Shown here: positions 46,653-58,145 of the stretch, piece by piece
Layout of the letters: every line of letters begins with the position of its first letter
Numbering within the stretch: the first letter of the stretch is position 1
NCBI GenBank assembly: GCA_014898425.1
Contig: RCSZ01000005.1
Span: forward strand, 2,382,501-2,446,500
Direction: 5' to 3'
DNA from: Botryotinia globosa
Taxonomy: Eukaryota; Ascomycota; Leotiomycetes; Helotiales; Sclerotiniaceae
DNA: 64,000 bases
Made by a program: the position numbers and the translations under genes
The notes under the pieces: generated by a model
Databases searched by the model: none
The model's input: the letters and a program-made list of their open reading frames with translations, nothing else
Told to the model about the DNA's origin: nothing

Positions 46653-46989
46653 TAGATGTGATTTTGAAAATCATCATTCTCCCACCCTTTCTACCCTCTT
46701 CTCGCACTGACCATGTAATTGATGAGATCAACTGAATTGTAATCTGGGGAAACCTGGGGAAAGTTGAAAGGGTCCACTTGGTGTTGTCAATGGCGGGAAG
46801 TTAAAAGTGGTGGTTTGAAAGTGGTGGTTTTGGTGGATTTCGCTTAATTATTGGAAATTTTTGGTGAGCGCGGCAAGTCCCGCCATCTGAAGCAACAACC
46901 TCTATGCGATTCAGAGGTAAATTCAATACGTCAATCCTGGTGACCATTCAACAACAACAAAAAGTTCGTCGGCATAAAACGAAATAAAT
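46653..46989. promoter_or_regulatory. Shared divergent promoter, ATP13-like / LSM3
   Basis: 337 bp between outward-facing start codons. A tandem AAGTGGTGGTTTG copy pair sits at about 46806-46831. Bidirectional use is inferred from layout. Confidence 0.45.
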
Positions 46990-47443
46990 ATGGCAGATAT
47001 TGATGATGGTACATCTGCACCAGCGGAACCTCTTGATTTGGTGCGACTATGTCTCGACGAAGTTGTTTACGTGAAATTGAGGGGAGACAGAGAATTGAAA
47101 GGAAGGCTACATGTGGGAGATACCCCTGCAAGACTTTGCGGTGCTTATACTGACTAAGGGTAGGCATATGACAGTCATTGCAATTTAGTATTGGGGGATG
47201 TGGTAGAGACAATTTATGTTGTGGAGGAGAGTGAAGAAGATGATGGAGAGGAGATCGTAAAGGTTAGTCTGTATCCTACTTGGCACATGCTTTCCACTAA
47301 CATGTGTTCGCAGACGGTTGTCAAGAAATCTGAGATGTTGTTTGTTAGAGGTAAGTGTTCTTGGACTCTCATTTGGTCTTCGCTGTATCTGACATTCTTC
47401 AATAGGTGATAGTGTTATACTTATCTCGCCCAGATCCTCATAA
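46990..47443 (+). CDS. lsm3: U6 snRNA-associated Sm-like protein LSm3
   Basis: Subunit of the Lsm2-8 ring on U6 snRNA (splicing) and of the Lsm1-7 ring in mRNA decay. Four exons, 46990-47112, 47164-47262, 47314-47350 and 47406-47443, give 98 residues, the family's size. The Sm1 motif is [20 protein letters not shown], then [18 protein letters not shown]. The acidic insert [10 protein letters not shown] is typical of fungal LSm3. The Sm2 motif [14 protein letters not shown] is split by the last intron inside the RG codon pair. Introns are 50-55 bp. Four introns' worth of boundaries in so short a gene, all frame-consistent, strongly support the model. Confidence 0.94.
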
Positions 47444-48940
47444 AATCCAATACCGACATGCCATTACACGACGAAAACGAGTAATCTTTCTAGGAGGGAG
47501 GAAAGAGAGACCACGAAGGTTGGAGGATTAGAGAACGATATGGCAGGCAAAAATGGGCAAATTCCACCACGATCTGGCCGCAAATACCAAAATTCGAGGA
47601 CCACAAAGGCCGGGAAAGATAGATAGGCGCGAGACGGAAGAACAAATAATACATGTAACAATTCGAGCCAAATAAGCCGGGTTCAGATATATGTGAGATT
47701 TTGTAGTACCGTGGGTACTCGACTGAAGTCCAGTGTACACTAGCATGTTCGCGATTGTTTGGCTGCTCTGACTCTGACTTTTACAGAGCTCCTGCTTTGA
47801 ATGTTTCGGGAGGTATGGGATGCTGTGAGTTGTTACACCTGGGTCCATTGTGTCAATGCATAGTTGCATTGATTCTCACAGAGTGTTTCTATCCGAGAAT
47901 GGACGGATGAGATATACCTTGACGCGCTTGGTCCTGATCAAATTCAGTTGCGCAGCAGAATTTCTCCGGCACTTTGTTTGCCTGTCATTCATTTGCAGAT
48001 TTTCATTGCAAGCAGGCTCGTCAAGAAGAAAGCCATAGGCGACTGGGCATAGATATATTCCTAAACAATGTCGAAGGAGGGGCCAGAGCTCAAATTCTTG
48101 CTCGTGGTTGATTCTACGACATACCACCCCAAAGTGTAATTACCATGAGCTTTCTGTAAGAATGCTTTATCAATGATACAGTTTTCCATGTCAGCCATCA
48201 TGAGAGCAGATTCTATACTATTCCTATCGACATTCTGATCACAACCTTGAGCTCAAGTTAATGCGTACCAGTAACTACTTCATTCAATCACACTAAATTA
48301 AACACGTACGCTCACTTTGGATAGAGAAAGCTTGGGATGGACATCTAGATCTAGATGTTGTCACGTTCCTGCTGACATCTCATCATGTTACTTTTTCCGT
48401 TCTACAGACTTTTGATTGACATGGGCGTGAGGAGCTATTGTGGGGTTCTTGAGCCTCATGCGTCACTTGTACTGTGTTCGACGTGTGACGGTATCCCACA
48501 GCAATTATAGATTATAATTTGTAATTTATAGGTGTAATTATGTTTCACAAATTAAGTTAGATGAAATGATGATTTATATCTTTCAGTCAGAAGAGATGTA
48601 GGAACTCAGCCTCAAGGCAATGACTCAAAGATCTACCTAGGTATGGATGATTCATTCATCCCAATATCCTTATCGATAAAGCTTCACTTATTAGACTGTA
48701 CACACCGAACAGTCATCTCCAACCACATTAGATTTAGATACTTATTAAGATCTACCGCTTTCCATTGATAACCATTTTTTTGAATTCAATTCACTATTAT
48801 TCCGGACTATCTTATGTTACCTACCTACCTAGATACCTACTTTATAGCAGTCTTTTATGATCCTACGAATAACCTTACACTGCAAGTAAATTGACTTATT
48901 ATTGCCACAATTCTTTCTTGGAAGGTAGACATACGGAAAC
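47444..48940. other. Spacer, no supported gene
   Basis: About 1.5 kb. It contains an 18-bp perfect palindrome (ACATCTAGATCTAGATGT, 48341-48358) and AT-rich sequence with CTACCTACCTAG-type repeats near 48820. No gene is supported. Confidence 0.55.
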
Positions 48941-50910
48941 ATGACTTCAAAAGGCAAACAGCTTCCACATGAGCGGCGGAAAGGCGAAACTGTATTAATA
49001 TCCTTTGGCAGACTTTATATCATATTCCTAACAGACAATAGGCCCTGAGCGAGTTTGCGGAATACGTTGAAAAGCAACAAGCACTTCGATATCCCTCGTA
49101 TTCCACTTCCAGTTCAACAACCGGTGGTCCCTCAACCACCGCAACTTCAGTCACTACCGTAGAAGATCATGCCGAACTTACAGATATCTTAAACTCTCTC
49201 GACATAGCAGATACCAGTCCTCAAGTACGAATAAAAGAACTATTGCTGTCGACCGACGAAGATCAATTAATACTCCTAAAAAATGTTCTGGAGTTGCGAT
49301 TGGAGGAGGGGCATGGAGAGACTATTTTTGAAATTGGATTCGAGAACAATGGTGATGCAATGGGATTCAATAAAGAGGAATGGGACATCGCCTTGAAAAG
49401 ATTAAAGGAAGCGGCAGGAAAATTGAACAGTGATTGTCAATTACTGTTAACGAATGGAGTGGGTGGTGAGGTAGAGGGTGAAACGGGAGAGTCAAAAGAG
49501 AAAGATTGTACAGGGAAAGTTTTAGTACGACAACATCCTGCGAGTGTGGAGGAGGTCATCGAGACCAGAATTGCTGTGGTGGGAAATGTCGACGCGGGGA
49601 AAAGTACTATGCTGGGTGTATTGGTGAAAGGTGGGTTGGACGATGGAAGAGGAAAAGCAAGAGTCAATCTCTTCCGCCACAAGCACGAAATAGAGAGTGG
49701 AAGGACTAGTTCTGTTGGTATGGAAATCATGGGGTTTGATACTATGGGCAAAGTTGTCGCATCTGATGTTCCAGGAAGGAAACTATCATGGGAAGAAATT
49801 GGAAAACGATCCGCCAAAGTTATCTCCTTCACCGATCTGGCTGGGCATGAACGGTATCTACGAACTACCGTGTTTGGGCTCTTATCTTCGTCTCCAAATT
49901 ACTGTTTACTAATGGTCGCTGCAAATAATGGACTCATTGGTATGAGCAAAGAACATCTTGGTATCGCTCTTGCGTTAAATGTACCAGTCATGGTTGTCAT
50001 TACTAAAATCGATATTTGTCCTCCTCAAATCCTGGAGCAAACCATTAAGCAAATTACCGGCATATTAAAAAGTCCTGGAGCCAGAAAAATACCAATCTTC
50101 ATCAAGAATCGAGAAGAGTGTATCAATACTGCCACGCAATTCGTCAGCAAGCGAATTTGTCCAATTTTCCAAGTATCCAATGTTACAGGAGAATCTTTAG
50201 ATCTCGTTCGAGCTTTCCTCAATATTCTACCTCATCATGGCCATTATGATGCCGAGGCACCTTTTGAATTCCATATTAATGATACATTCTCCGTTCCATT
50301 CGTAGGAACCGTAGTATCAGGGATTGTAAAGTCTGGCGTGGTCCACGCAGGTGACACTGTACTCGTTGGGCCTGACTCTCTTGGTCAATTCACAACTACA
50401 ACCATTCGTTCCATCGAACGTAAACGAATACCGGTTCCGGCTACATCTGCTGGTCAGTCAGCTTCGTTCGCATTAAAACGTGTTCGAAGAAAGGATGTTA
50501 GAAAGGGAATGGTGGTACTTCCAAAACTCGAACAGAATGCCCCTAAAGTTTACCGAGAATTTGTTGCTGAAGTTTTGATTCTTTCTCATGCCACTACTAT
50601 CAAAACAAAATATCAGGCAATGTTACATGTTGGACCTGTCAGTCAAACGTGCGCTATTATTGATATTGATCGAAGTTATATTCGAACTGGTGACAGAGCA
50701 ACAGTCGCATTCCGATTTGTACAAAGACCAGAATATTTGGCTCCGGGTGACAGGCTGCTGTTTAGGGAGGGGAGAACGAAAGGTTTGGGGATTGTGAAGA
50801 GTGTGGGCTATGATCCTGCGAAACCGTTGGGGGGTGTTAAACCTGAAGGCGATGGCACAGAGGCTGCAGCAGAGACGAATACTCCTGCTGAGACTACCAA
50901 GGCTACTTGA
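48941..50910 (+). CDS. GTPBP1/GTPBP2-like translational GTPase
   Basis: Two exons, 48941-48991 and 49042-50910 (ACCTAACAG-like branch region, AATAG acceptor), give 639 residues. The 51-nt first exon encodes MTSKGKQLPHERRKGET. The GTPase domain has the P-loop GNVDAGKST (residues about 198-206), DLAGHE as G3 (about 282-287) and TKID as G4 (about 338-341). The GNVDAGKS loop and SFTDLAGHERYLRTT are hallmarks of GTPBP1/GP-1 proteins, relatives of EF-1A involved in ribosome rescue and mRNA turnover. Domain 2/3-like beta-barrel sequence follows (APFEFHINDTFSVPFVGTVV). The N-terminal 190 residues are divergent and acidic in places. The Ala/Thr-rich tail (TEAAAETNTPAETTKAT) is disordered. Confidence 0.92.
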
Positions 50911-51518
50911 TGGGCTTTGGGGCTGTGAAATCACATATTAATGTTTCATTGTATCATGGGGGTAGGGTCATATTCATGGTAAAGGCAGAAGGTGGTGTAC
51001 ATGGGAGATGGGGTAGAGTCATTGATGGTTTATTATGGGGTTACGAAATGATTTTATGAGTTAATGCATACCTTTTATCATAGAAATAAAATCCAAACTT
51101 CGATTTGGAAAAGAGATGGTGACAAAATCAGAGCTCCCACTTCGTACGATCTTACGCTCGAGAGTCTTCCTACTCGAACAACCCCAACGATCCTGAACAT
51201 GTAGATCGAAGCTACCTAGGGAATTTCCAAGCATCTAGAATCCAAGACCCCATCTATATTGAATAACGTAAAGCAGCCATCCCTCGTAAATAGTTGGAAA
51301 TGAAACCTTAGGTATACCCAAACAGTAAGCCACAATTACACTCAACCACCTGCAACTGGCTCTACACCTGCACCTGCATCACAACACGTGATATGACGTC
51401 GATAAAACCCTGGGGTAACCCTAACCTTATATACGATAGATAACCTTGAGTGGATTTATGAACGTCATCCATAAGTTTTCTGATATCAAGGTTACCAGGT
51501 CTGAGAATGAATGAAGTG

Positions 51519-51553
51519 GTAAGTTGTAAGTGGTAAGTGGTAAGTGGCAAGTG
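51519..51553. repeat. 7-bp tandem repeat GTAAGTG
   Basis: Five imperfect copies of GTAAGTG, differing at one or two positions. Confidence 0.8.
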
Positions 51554-51718
51554 ATACCAAGGAAAGAACAAGGCGCATTTCTTTGTTGAGCAAGTATAAA
51601 TTGGTGATTTGTTCAATGGCGTGCTGAGAGGAGTTGGGATTTTGGAAACTACGTCAGTTGTTGGGCTGTGGACACTGGGAAGGAGTCGTACAATGGTTTG
51701 GATAAAGGGTGGGAAGGG

Positions 51719-51746
51719 TCTTTTTCTTTTTCTTTTTCTTTTTCTT
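51719..51746. repeat. TTTTTC microsatellite
   Basis: Four to five copies of TTTTTC, upstream of the Ser/Thr-rich gene. Confidence 0.85.
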
Positions 51747-51967
51747 GTTCCTTGATTATATTCTGTTTGGTTATATCAGTGAACGTATAACCACCAACCT
51801 GTCTTGATATTGAAGAGATTAGTTTTACTTTGCTTTGCTTGCTTGTTTGTTTGTTTCTTTGGATACAAAGATACCTCTCTACCTACAGATACATACATAT
51901 ATACATATATACATATATACGACAAATAAAACGAAACTTCGCACGTAATTACACCCCAAACGCAAAC

Positions 51968-53154
51968 ATGGAAACAGTAAATAGCATCGCGGCTGCTGCT
52001 TCAAAGGTTATCTGGGGAGATCCTCAAGAAACGACCGATGCGGCAAATGCAACGATTGTGCCAGAGACAAAGGGAACGGAACCGATTAGCGGGGAGTTGG
52101 GCGATACGAAGAAGGGAGACCCGTATGATTTGGGGAATGCAGGTATGTTTTTTTCTGTTTTGACCACTTGTTTGTTTTTCGTTTTGCTTTTGATTCTTGA
52201 GGGTTGGGTGGGATGAGGATGAGGATGAGGATGAAATAAATGTATGAGGAGGGAGGCGAAATGCGAGACGATGAAATGAACGATAGTAATACACAAATCA
52301 ATCAATTTACTAATTAATACATCACATCACTAGATTCCACGAGCACACAAAAAACCCTCTCCTCCACCACCGACGGTGCCACTTCCACTTCCACTTTCAC
52401 ACCCACCGACAGCACGACCCTTTCTCCCCCGGGCCTCGCCGCCAAACCTCTCGAAGCCTCCTCTCCCTCCGTCTCTCCAACCCCAGACTCCGTATCCCGC
52501 ACTCTCGCCGAAACACACATCGCGCCCCTATCCGATCCTACCTCCACCTCCACCTCCACCCCCATCAAAGTAACTTCTGAAAAACCGTTAATCTCCAAAC
52601 ACATCAATCCCCATCTCCCAGAACCCTCTGCACCCGGCGAAAAATGCCTCTCCAGCTCCATCCCAAGCACAGACATCCCCTCCTCCCCCCCCACCACAAG
52701 CACAACCTCAAACACAGTCGACCCCGCACCCGTCTCCGGACTCGCTGTCGAAACTCCCAATCCAACCGGTAAACCCAGCAGCACCGCCAACGCCCAAGAC
52801 GTGCCTACCGATCTGCAACCGCTCGGCTCACAATCCTCATCACCATCATCAGCACCCGAGAAACGAGAGAATCCTACCGGTGAAAACACAGCAACAGGTA
52901 CAGGGACCGGCACGGGAGAAAAACACATCAAGAGTTCAGGACTTGTAGCCGAAGGCGGCGATTTCGACGCGACGAGGCCTGGGGCCGGGAAGGAGGCCGA
53001 TCGATTATTGGGGAGGGATGGGAAGGGTGCTGTAGGAGGAAATACAGAGATGGGGAGTGAAGAGGATCATGATCATGGAGATGGAGAGGGAAAGAAAGAG
53101 GGAAAATTGACGCATTTGAAGGAGAAGATTAAGGAGAAGTTGCATAAGCATTAG
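51968..53154 (+). CDS. Ser/Thr/Pro-rich disordered protein with conserved C-terminus
   Basis: No named family recognised. Two exons, 51968-52142 and 52334-53154, give 331 residues. The intron is 191 bp, long for this window, with a CACTAG acceptor. The N-terminus is METVNSIAAAASKVIWGDP with DPYDLGNADSTST at the junction. The body is Ser/Thr/Pro-rich with a (ThrSer) run and no Cys-rich or membrane part. The C-terminal 60 residues are distinct: SSGLVAEGGDFDATRPGAGK, then EADRLLGRDGKG, an acidic His/Asp stretch and a basic helix LTHLKEKIKEKLHKH. I have seen this GGDFDAxxPGAGxEADRLL ending in fungal proteins of unknown role. Stress-linked hydrophilin-like behaviour is a guess. Exon 2 is unusually C-rich, with Thr/Ser/Pro codons ending in C. 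Confidence 0.75.
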
Positions 53155-53856
53155 GTGTGTAAGTATTAAGATTGCGGAGTGCTGAGGAAGGTGATGATAC
53201 GAGAGGTTATGATATCATCATTTGTGGTTATTGGGATTCGGAATTAGGGGTGAGGGTTTGGAGGTTTATTTCTTGACTTGGTTTTTGGGCGGAATGTGGA
53301 TTTGGTATCATGTATGTATGATGAGATGCTTTATGAGATTATATGAAAAGAATGAAAAGAAACGAGATGACAATTCATGGATTTGAGTCTGTCAGTATGA
53401 GAATTGACTGTGATGTGTTGGACGTTATGTGAAATAAAATAAGAAGCAACAGGTTATCATATGATGGCAGTGAAAGTGTCATAGCAATGTTCTTAGACAC
53501 AACACAACGCCATGTAACCTTGACTTCACAAAACAAATGACAATCCACTCACCAAGACGATAGTAAACCCAACCATTCTCTAAAATCAATTCATTTCTTC
53601 TCTCTAGCCAGGTACTTAGTATTCTAATTCTAGTAAACACATCAGAGTCAAAATAAACAAGCATAAAAACAAATCTCAAGCAACTCCATGCTATTTCCAG
53701 TTTTACCCCAGAGCCATCGTGAGTATTCTCAAAACGTGAATGCCGACTTTCGAAAAGCTGGAATAGTCTAGAAATGTCAAGTGCATTCCGCAGACGAACC
53801 GAAATAGAAACAACAATATGCAATGATCCATCTTTCGATACTAATACCTCGCAAAT
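53155..53856. other. Spacer, convergent 3' ends
   Basis: About 700 bp; short unsupported frames only. Confidence 0.5.
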
Positions 53857-56800
53857 TTAAAGACCTTCTAGAAAATCAAAATCATCGTTGCTGAATTTGA
53901 GCATGTCATCCTCAGAACCTAGAGCAGTAGCAGCCTCGTTACTGTTGGGCGTGGTTTCGGCGTTGTGTAAATCGACCTCGGCGCTGAAAGCAGCATTAAG
54001 ATGAATATCGTTGCTACTGTGAGTAACTCCGTTTGTGTGAACCCCGTAAGTACAGCTAGAAATTTCGTTGTTGATGGAAGCGGCCAAACCATAGCTATTA
54101 TTCCGAAGAGTGCCATTGTTGCTATAAGCAATGTCGCCGCTGTCTCCATTGATTTTGTGATTGCTTGGGAAAATCTCATCAAAGTTTCGAAACTCCTCAC
54201 AACTGCTTCTTGGACTTTGGTTTTCGCTGCGAGTGATTTCATTGCTGCTTACCACTCGAGGAATAACATTCTGGATTTTGGGACCAACAATTCTCTTTCC
54301 ATTCTCAAAGCGAACTGGTTTATGAGTTTCTTCAAAGACCAAATCCCCAGAATCTGGCTTGTGCTCAATTGCCAGCTTCTCTCGCTCAAGACGCTCTTGA
54401 TCAATGTTTTTATCCGAACGAACTGGGTCCCAAGTATCCCAAAGTTGACGGCCCTTTTCTGGTGACAACTCTCTCTTGGTCGGAGAGGATGCAAATGTGT
54501 AAAGCGAATTTTGACCACCCGACTGAACAGATGAGAGCTGTGTGTATGAACTGTTCTGCCCAATTTGCTGATCCAATTTCCAGGACTTTTGTGGAGAGCG
54601 TTCTTTCTCCTTGGAGGGAGTAGTGTTCAATGCACCAGTTCCAATTTCATTTTCGGCAGTGACCCTCTTGGGCGAAGATGCTAGCTGAAGAGCCTGCATG
54701 CGATCCAATGTACGACATTCTTCGCATCGACAGGGTTGACCACAATTATTACTGCAACCATGACCACAGTCAAGCAGCTTCTCACAAGGTTCTTTACAGA
54801 TAACTTGATCATGAGGAGTTGGATGGCACTTATAAGGACACAAATGGCCACACGGCAACATGCCACCACAATACTCATGACAACCACCACTTAGATCTTC
54901 CCAATGTTCAGGCTCTGAGACATAAGAGTAATTCTCATGGTTCAAGCATAAAATAGGCAGCTTAGAGCCAAATCTCTTCTCATCCAATAGATGCAAAAGA
55001 ATCGGCATCCAAAGCTTATCTCGAGAGCCATTTTCAGCTTCTTGCCCCGCAACGGTAATTGCATTCCCAAAGATGTAGAGACCACGTTGCGCACGAGACA
55101 AGGCAACAACCACACGATTCTTACTTTTCAAAAATCCTACCGAACTGTGAGGATTGCCTCTTACTAATGATAGCAAAATAACTTCATTTTCTTCGCCTTG
55201 GTACGCATCAACAGTATAGACCTTGAAGTATGGTGCTGCAACGCTCGTAACACGTTGACTAAGCTCTTTTAGAAGTAATTTTCGTTGACCGTTATAGTAC
55301 TATGAATCTGTTAGCTACGAATTGCAAGAAAGTCAAGATCAATCCATACTGTTAATACAGTAATTTTTTCTGGCTTAACACCATTGATCACTAAGTAGTT
55401 GAAGAATCCAGCAACCATTTCAGCTTCCGGAGCATTGTAACAACTCATGTTGACATCTCTATGTTCTTGCCAGTTGTGTGAGAAGAAGTATGAATCAATG
55501 TTCATGCCAGGAACTGGAGGGCGATGATTGACTCGGTCTCGTACATTCTGGTGATCATGAAGATCGACATAGAACGGATCTGGTTCAATACATAAAAGTT
55601 CTCGAATCTCTGGAATCATACGACGTTGTTTGTTCAACATCGTGTAAGCCATACCATTATTGACAAGTCTCTCAAACAAGGAGATTGACATGTAATATGG
55701 GTGTGACATAAAGCGGTCAAGTGTAGTATTTGCCGTCAATTGTCGATGATCTCCCACAAGTATCACTTGCTCAAGAGATGGAATGATACCCGCTGTGACA
55801 TTTGCTTCTAGAGTTTCTGCCGCTTCTTCGATGAGTAGTACACATGGATTTAATGCAGAAAGTAGTCCTCTATATTTAGATAGACCAGTTGTTGTACAAC
55901 CAATGACTCTTGTGTCTATGTTATCGATAAATTCGGCATCACGTCTCCACTATTTTTGTTAATAAACTTTTTCAATATAAAAGAGTTGACATACCTTTGC
56001 AATCTTCAAGTCGTTCATCGAGGCTCTGTAACTATCGAATTTCTCACTAAGCTTATGAGTCAGTTGATCATAGTAGAGCTTTTCCCAATAGCAATAAACA
56101 TGACCGCGATACTTGTCTGGAATGTCGAGAAGACTCCCAAATCTGGCGAGCATGTTTTTAGGAGAATTCTTACCAATGGCCCGGGCACCAAGAGTTTTAC
56201 CTGTATATGAACGACTGAATGAAACCCATGTCCCGTTTAGAGCATCCATGACATCATTCGCTTGGATTTCGACTTCGTTCTCTTGTAATTGATCAAATTC
56301 CTGGTCAGGATCTTCTATTTCAAGATGCTTGTTAATCACTGGAGTTCTCGGCATGCGGACTTTCTGCGCTCCAAGCCCTATATACTAGTAAGCAGAGTTA
56401 ATCAAACATGCCTGAGCTCTTATATACGTACAAGATTCAAGAGGGTCGACGTTTTCATCTTGCGTATCCGCCGAGTCGCACCAACCTGGCTCGAAGAAAG
56501 AGTCATAATGCTCTTGACTCATAACGCCTGATTCCAAAAGAACTCCAGCAGGTAAGATACCAAAAGCAATGATGGGGGAAAGCATCAATTCAATAGATTC
56601 AATCAAGTTATTGTGTGCTTTGGAAGCTGATCTGACGCCGCCATTAAACTGCTTAGTTTTCGATTTTCTGTGTTCTTCGCGGAGCTCATACAATGTTCGT
56701 GCTAGGATTGTTGAATTCTTCTTGTCACATCTGCTCCCAAGACGCACAAAGTTTTCCTCAAAGCCAGCAATGTGGGTGAGTAATTGATCAAGAGCATGAT

Positions 56801-58145
56801 TTGTCTGAGCAGCGACGATGATAGGTCCATTGCCCCTGTTGCACAACATGGCTTTGAGAGCTTGAACGGAAGTAAATGTCTTACCAGTACCAGGCGGACC
56901 CTATCGACGAGGGTTGAATCAGTTCCGAGCTCAATGCGCCAGCAAAATCGAAATTGGTGAAAATCAGTATCTCACCTGTACAATGGCTAAGCTTTGAGTG
57001 AGCATACGCTTACAAGCCGCGAGCTGGGAGTCATCCATGCCAGATTTTGGAAGAATTGGAAACTCTTTCAAAACATCGACATGGCACAGATTTTCCTCTT
57101 CTTCGTTGGTAAGGTCCGAAAGATGATCACCACTCGACAGAGCAATTGAACGAAGGTCGAGGCAAGGCCTTTCCTTGATATGATCAGGTGGCAAGATATC
57201 TCTATCCATTTCAATCAGATACTTTTGGATATAGGCTCTATTCTCATTAGTATCCTATTCCTTTTTGCTTCCTCAATGTTCATTCACGTACGAATCTTCA
57301 GTGACCAATTTCTGGAGTGCTACAAGCACATGACGGTACGCCTCAAAAAATCCCACTCGGGACTGAATCATAATATATGCTACAAAAGACGTTAGCTTCT
57401 ACTGAATATTAAGGGCATTGTGCGACTAACACTCTGTTGGATTCAACATGATGTCTTTGTCGTCCCCAAAGAAGATGTCAACTTGTGGAGGGTCACAGTC
57501 TAAGCCACCTTCTATGGGCCTAGCTGCGACAGTTCCAACCTTACAAATGGAACGAAACTTATCGCTAGTTGGACTTAAGCACACGAGACTACCTTGTGTA
57601 AGTCGGCTTGATTGCTCCCACCGAATTCTTTTGCCAGCTTTGTCACTTGAGAATTCGATCCTGAATGCTGGACCGAAATGGCTCAATTGGAGACCCACGA
57701 GGTGGACCTATCACGAGATTAGTTACAACGTCTTCGCTCACTGCTATTTCGCATGATGACCTACGTCTGTGTAGATAGAAGTGTCTTGTGTATCACTCAT
57801 ATCACTGTTTCTCTTGAATTCAGCAACAGACTGACGAAGAGGAGCGACTGCATCTTCTCGTAAAATCCGGTAGTGAAAACCTAGGTACTCTTCCTTAGAG
57901 CCCCAAGCCCCATTGATATTGTTGTGTGGCAGATGTGGATCGAATTCGTTCGGCTCCGCCAATCTTTGGTAGTCCATTGGCTGCTCGGGACCATCTTTGT
58001 CTTGCCATGATACATCTTCAAGAATTTCTTTGCTAGTGGGAATTTCGGGAAGATTTCTCCAAGATTCGGCATAGTTGATTCTTGCGTAAGATTTCTGCAC
58101 ATGCTCTCGCAATACAAGATTCGCAGAAGTTCTACTGTATACCAT
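53857..58145 (-). CDS. ZNFX1/Hrr1/SAD-3-type SF1 helicase with NF-X1 zinc fingers
   Basis: Upf1-like superfamily 1 RNA helicase. Eight exons: 58145-57765, 57707-57431, 57379-57292, 57237-56976, 56900-56432, 56377-55995, 55949-55350 and 55299-53857. Every junction is in frame, giving 1300 residues. The Walker A motif GPPGTGKT is at about 337-344, motif II EEAAE at about 661-665, motif III VGDHRQL at about 685-691 and motif V/VI sequence (VDAYQGEENE; NRVVVALSRAQRG) at about 850-895. NF-X1-like Cys/His fingers (CGHLCPYKC, CGHGCSNNC) follow at about 955-1010, then a Ser/Asn-rich tail. Relatives act in RNA silencing: Hrr1 in fission yeast heterochromatic RNAi, SAD-3 in Neurospora meiotic silencing, ZNFX1 in animals. 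An upstream exon with GTCAGT donor near 58215 may extend the N-terminus. Confidence 0.9.

Larger units (their letters stand above)
50911..51967. other. Spacer with microsatellites
   Basis: About 1 kb. It holds heptamer GTAAGTG repeats (51519-51553), a T5C run (51719-51746) and an ACATATAT repeat (51889-51921) just before the next start codon. No gene is supported. Confidence 0.55.

Noticed and set aside
52314..52931. 205-codon minus-strand frame
   Set aside because: Antisense shadow of the Thr/Ser/Pro-rich exon at 52334-53154.
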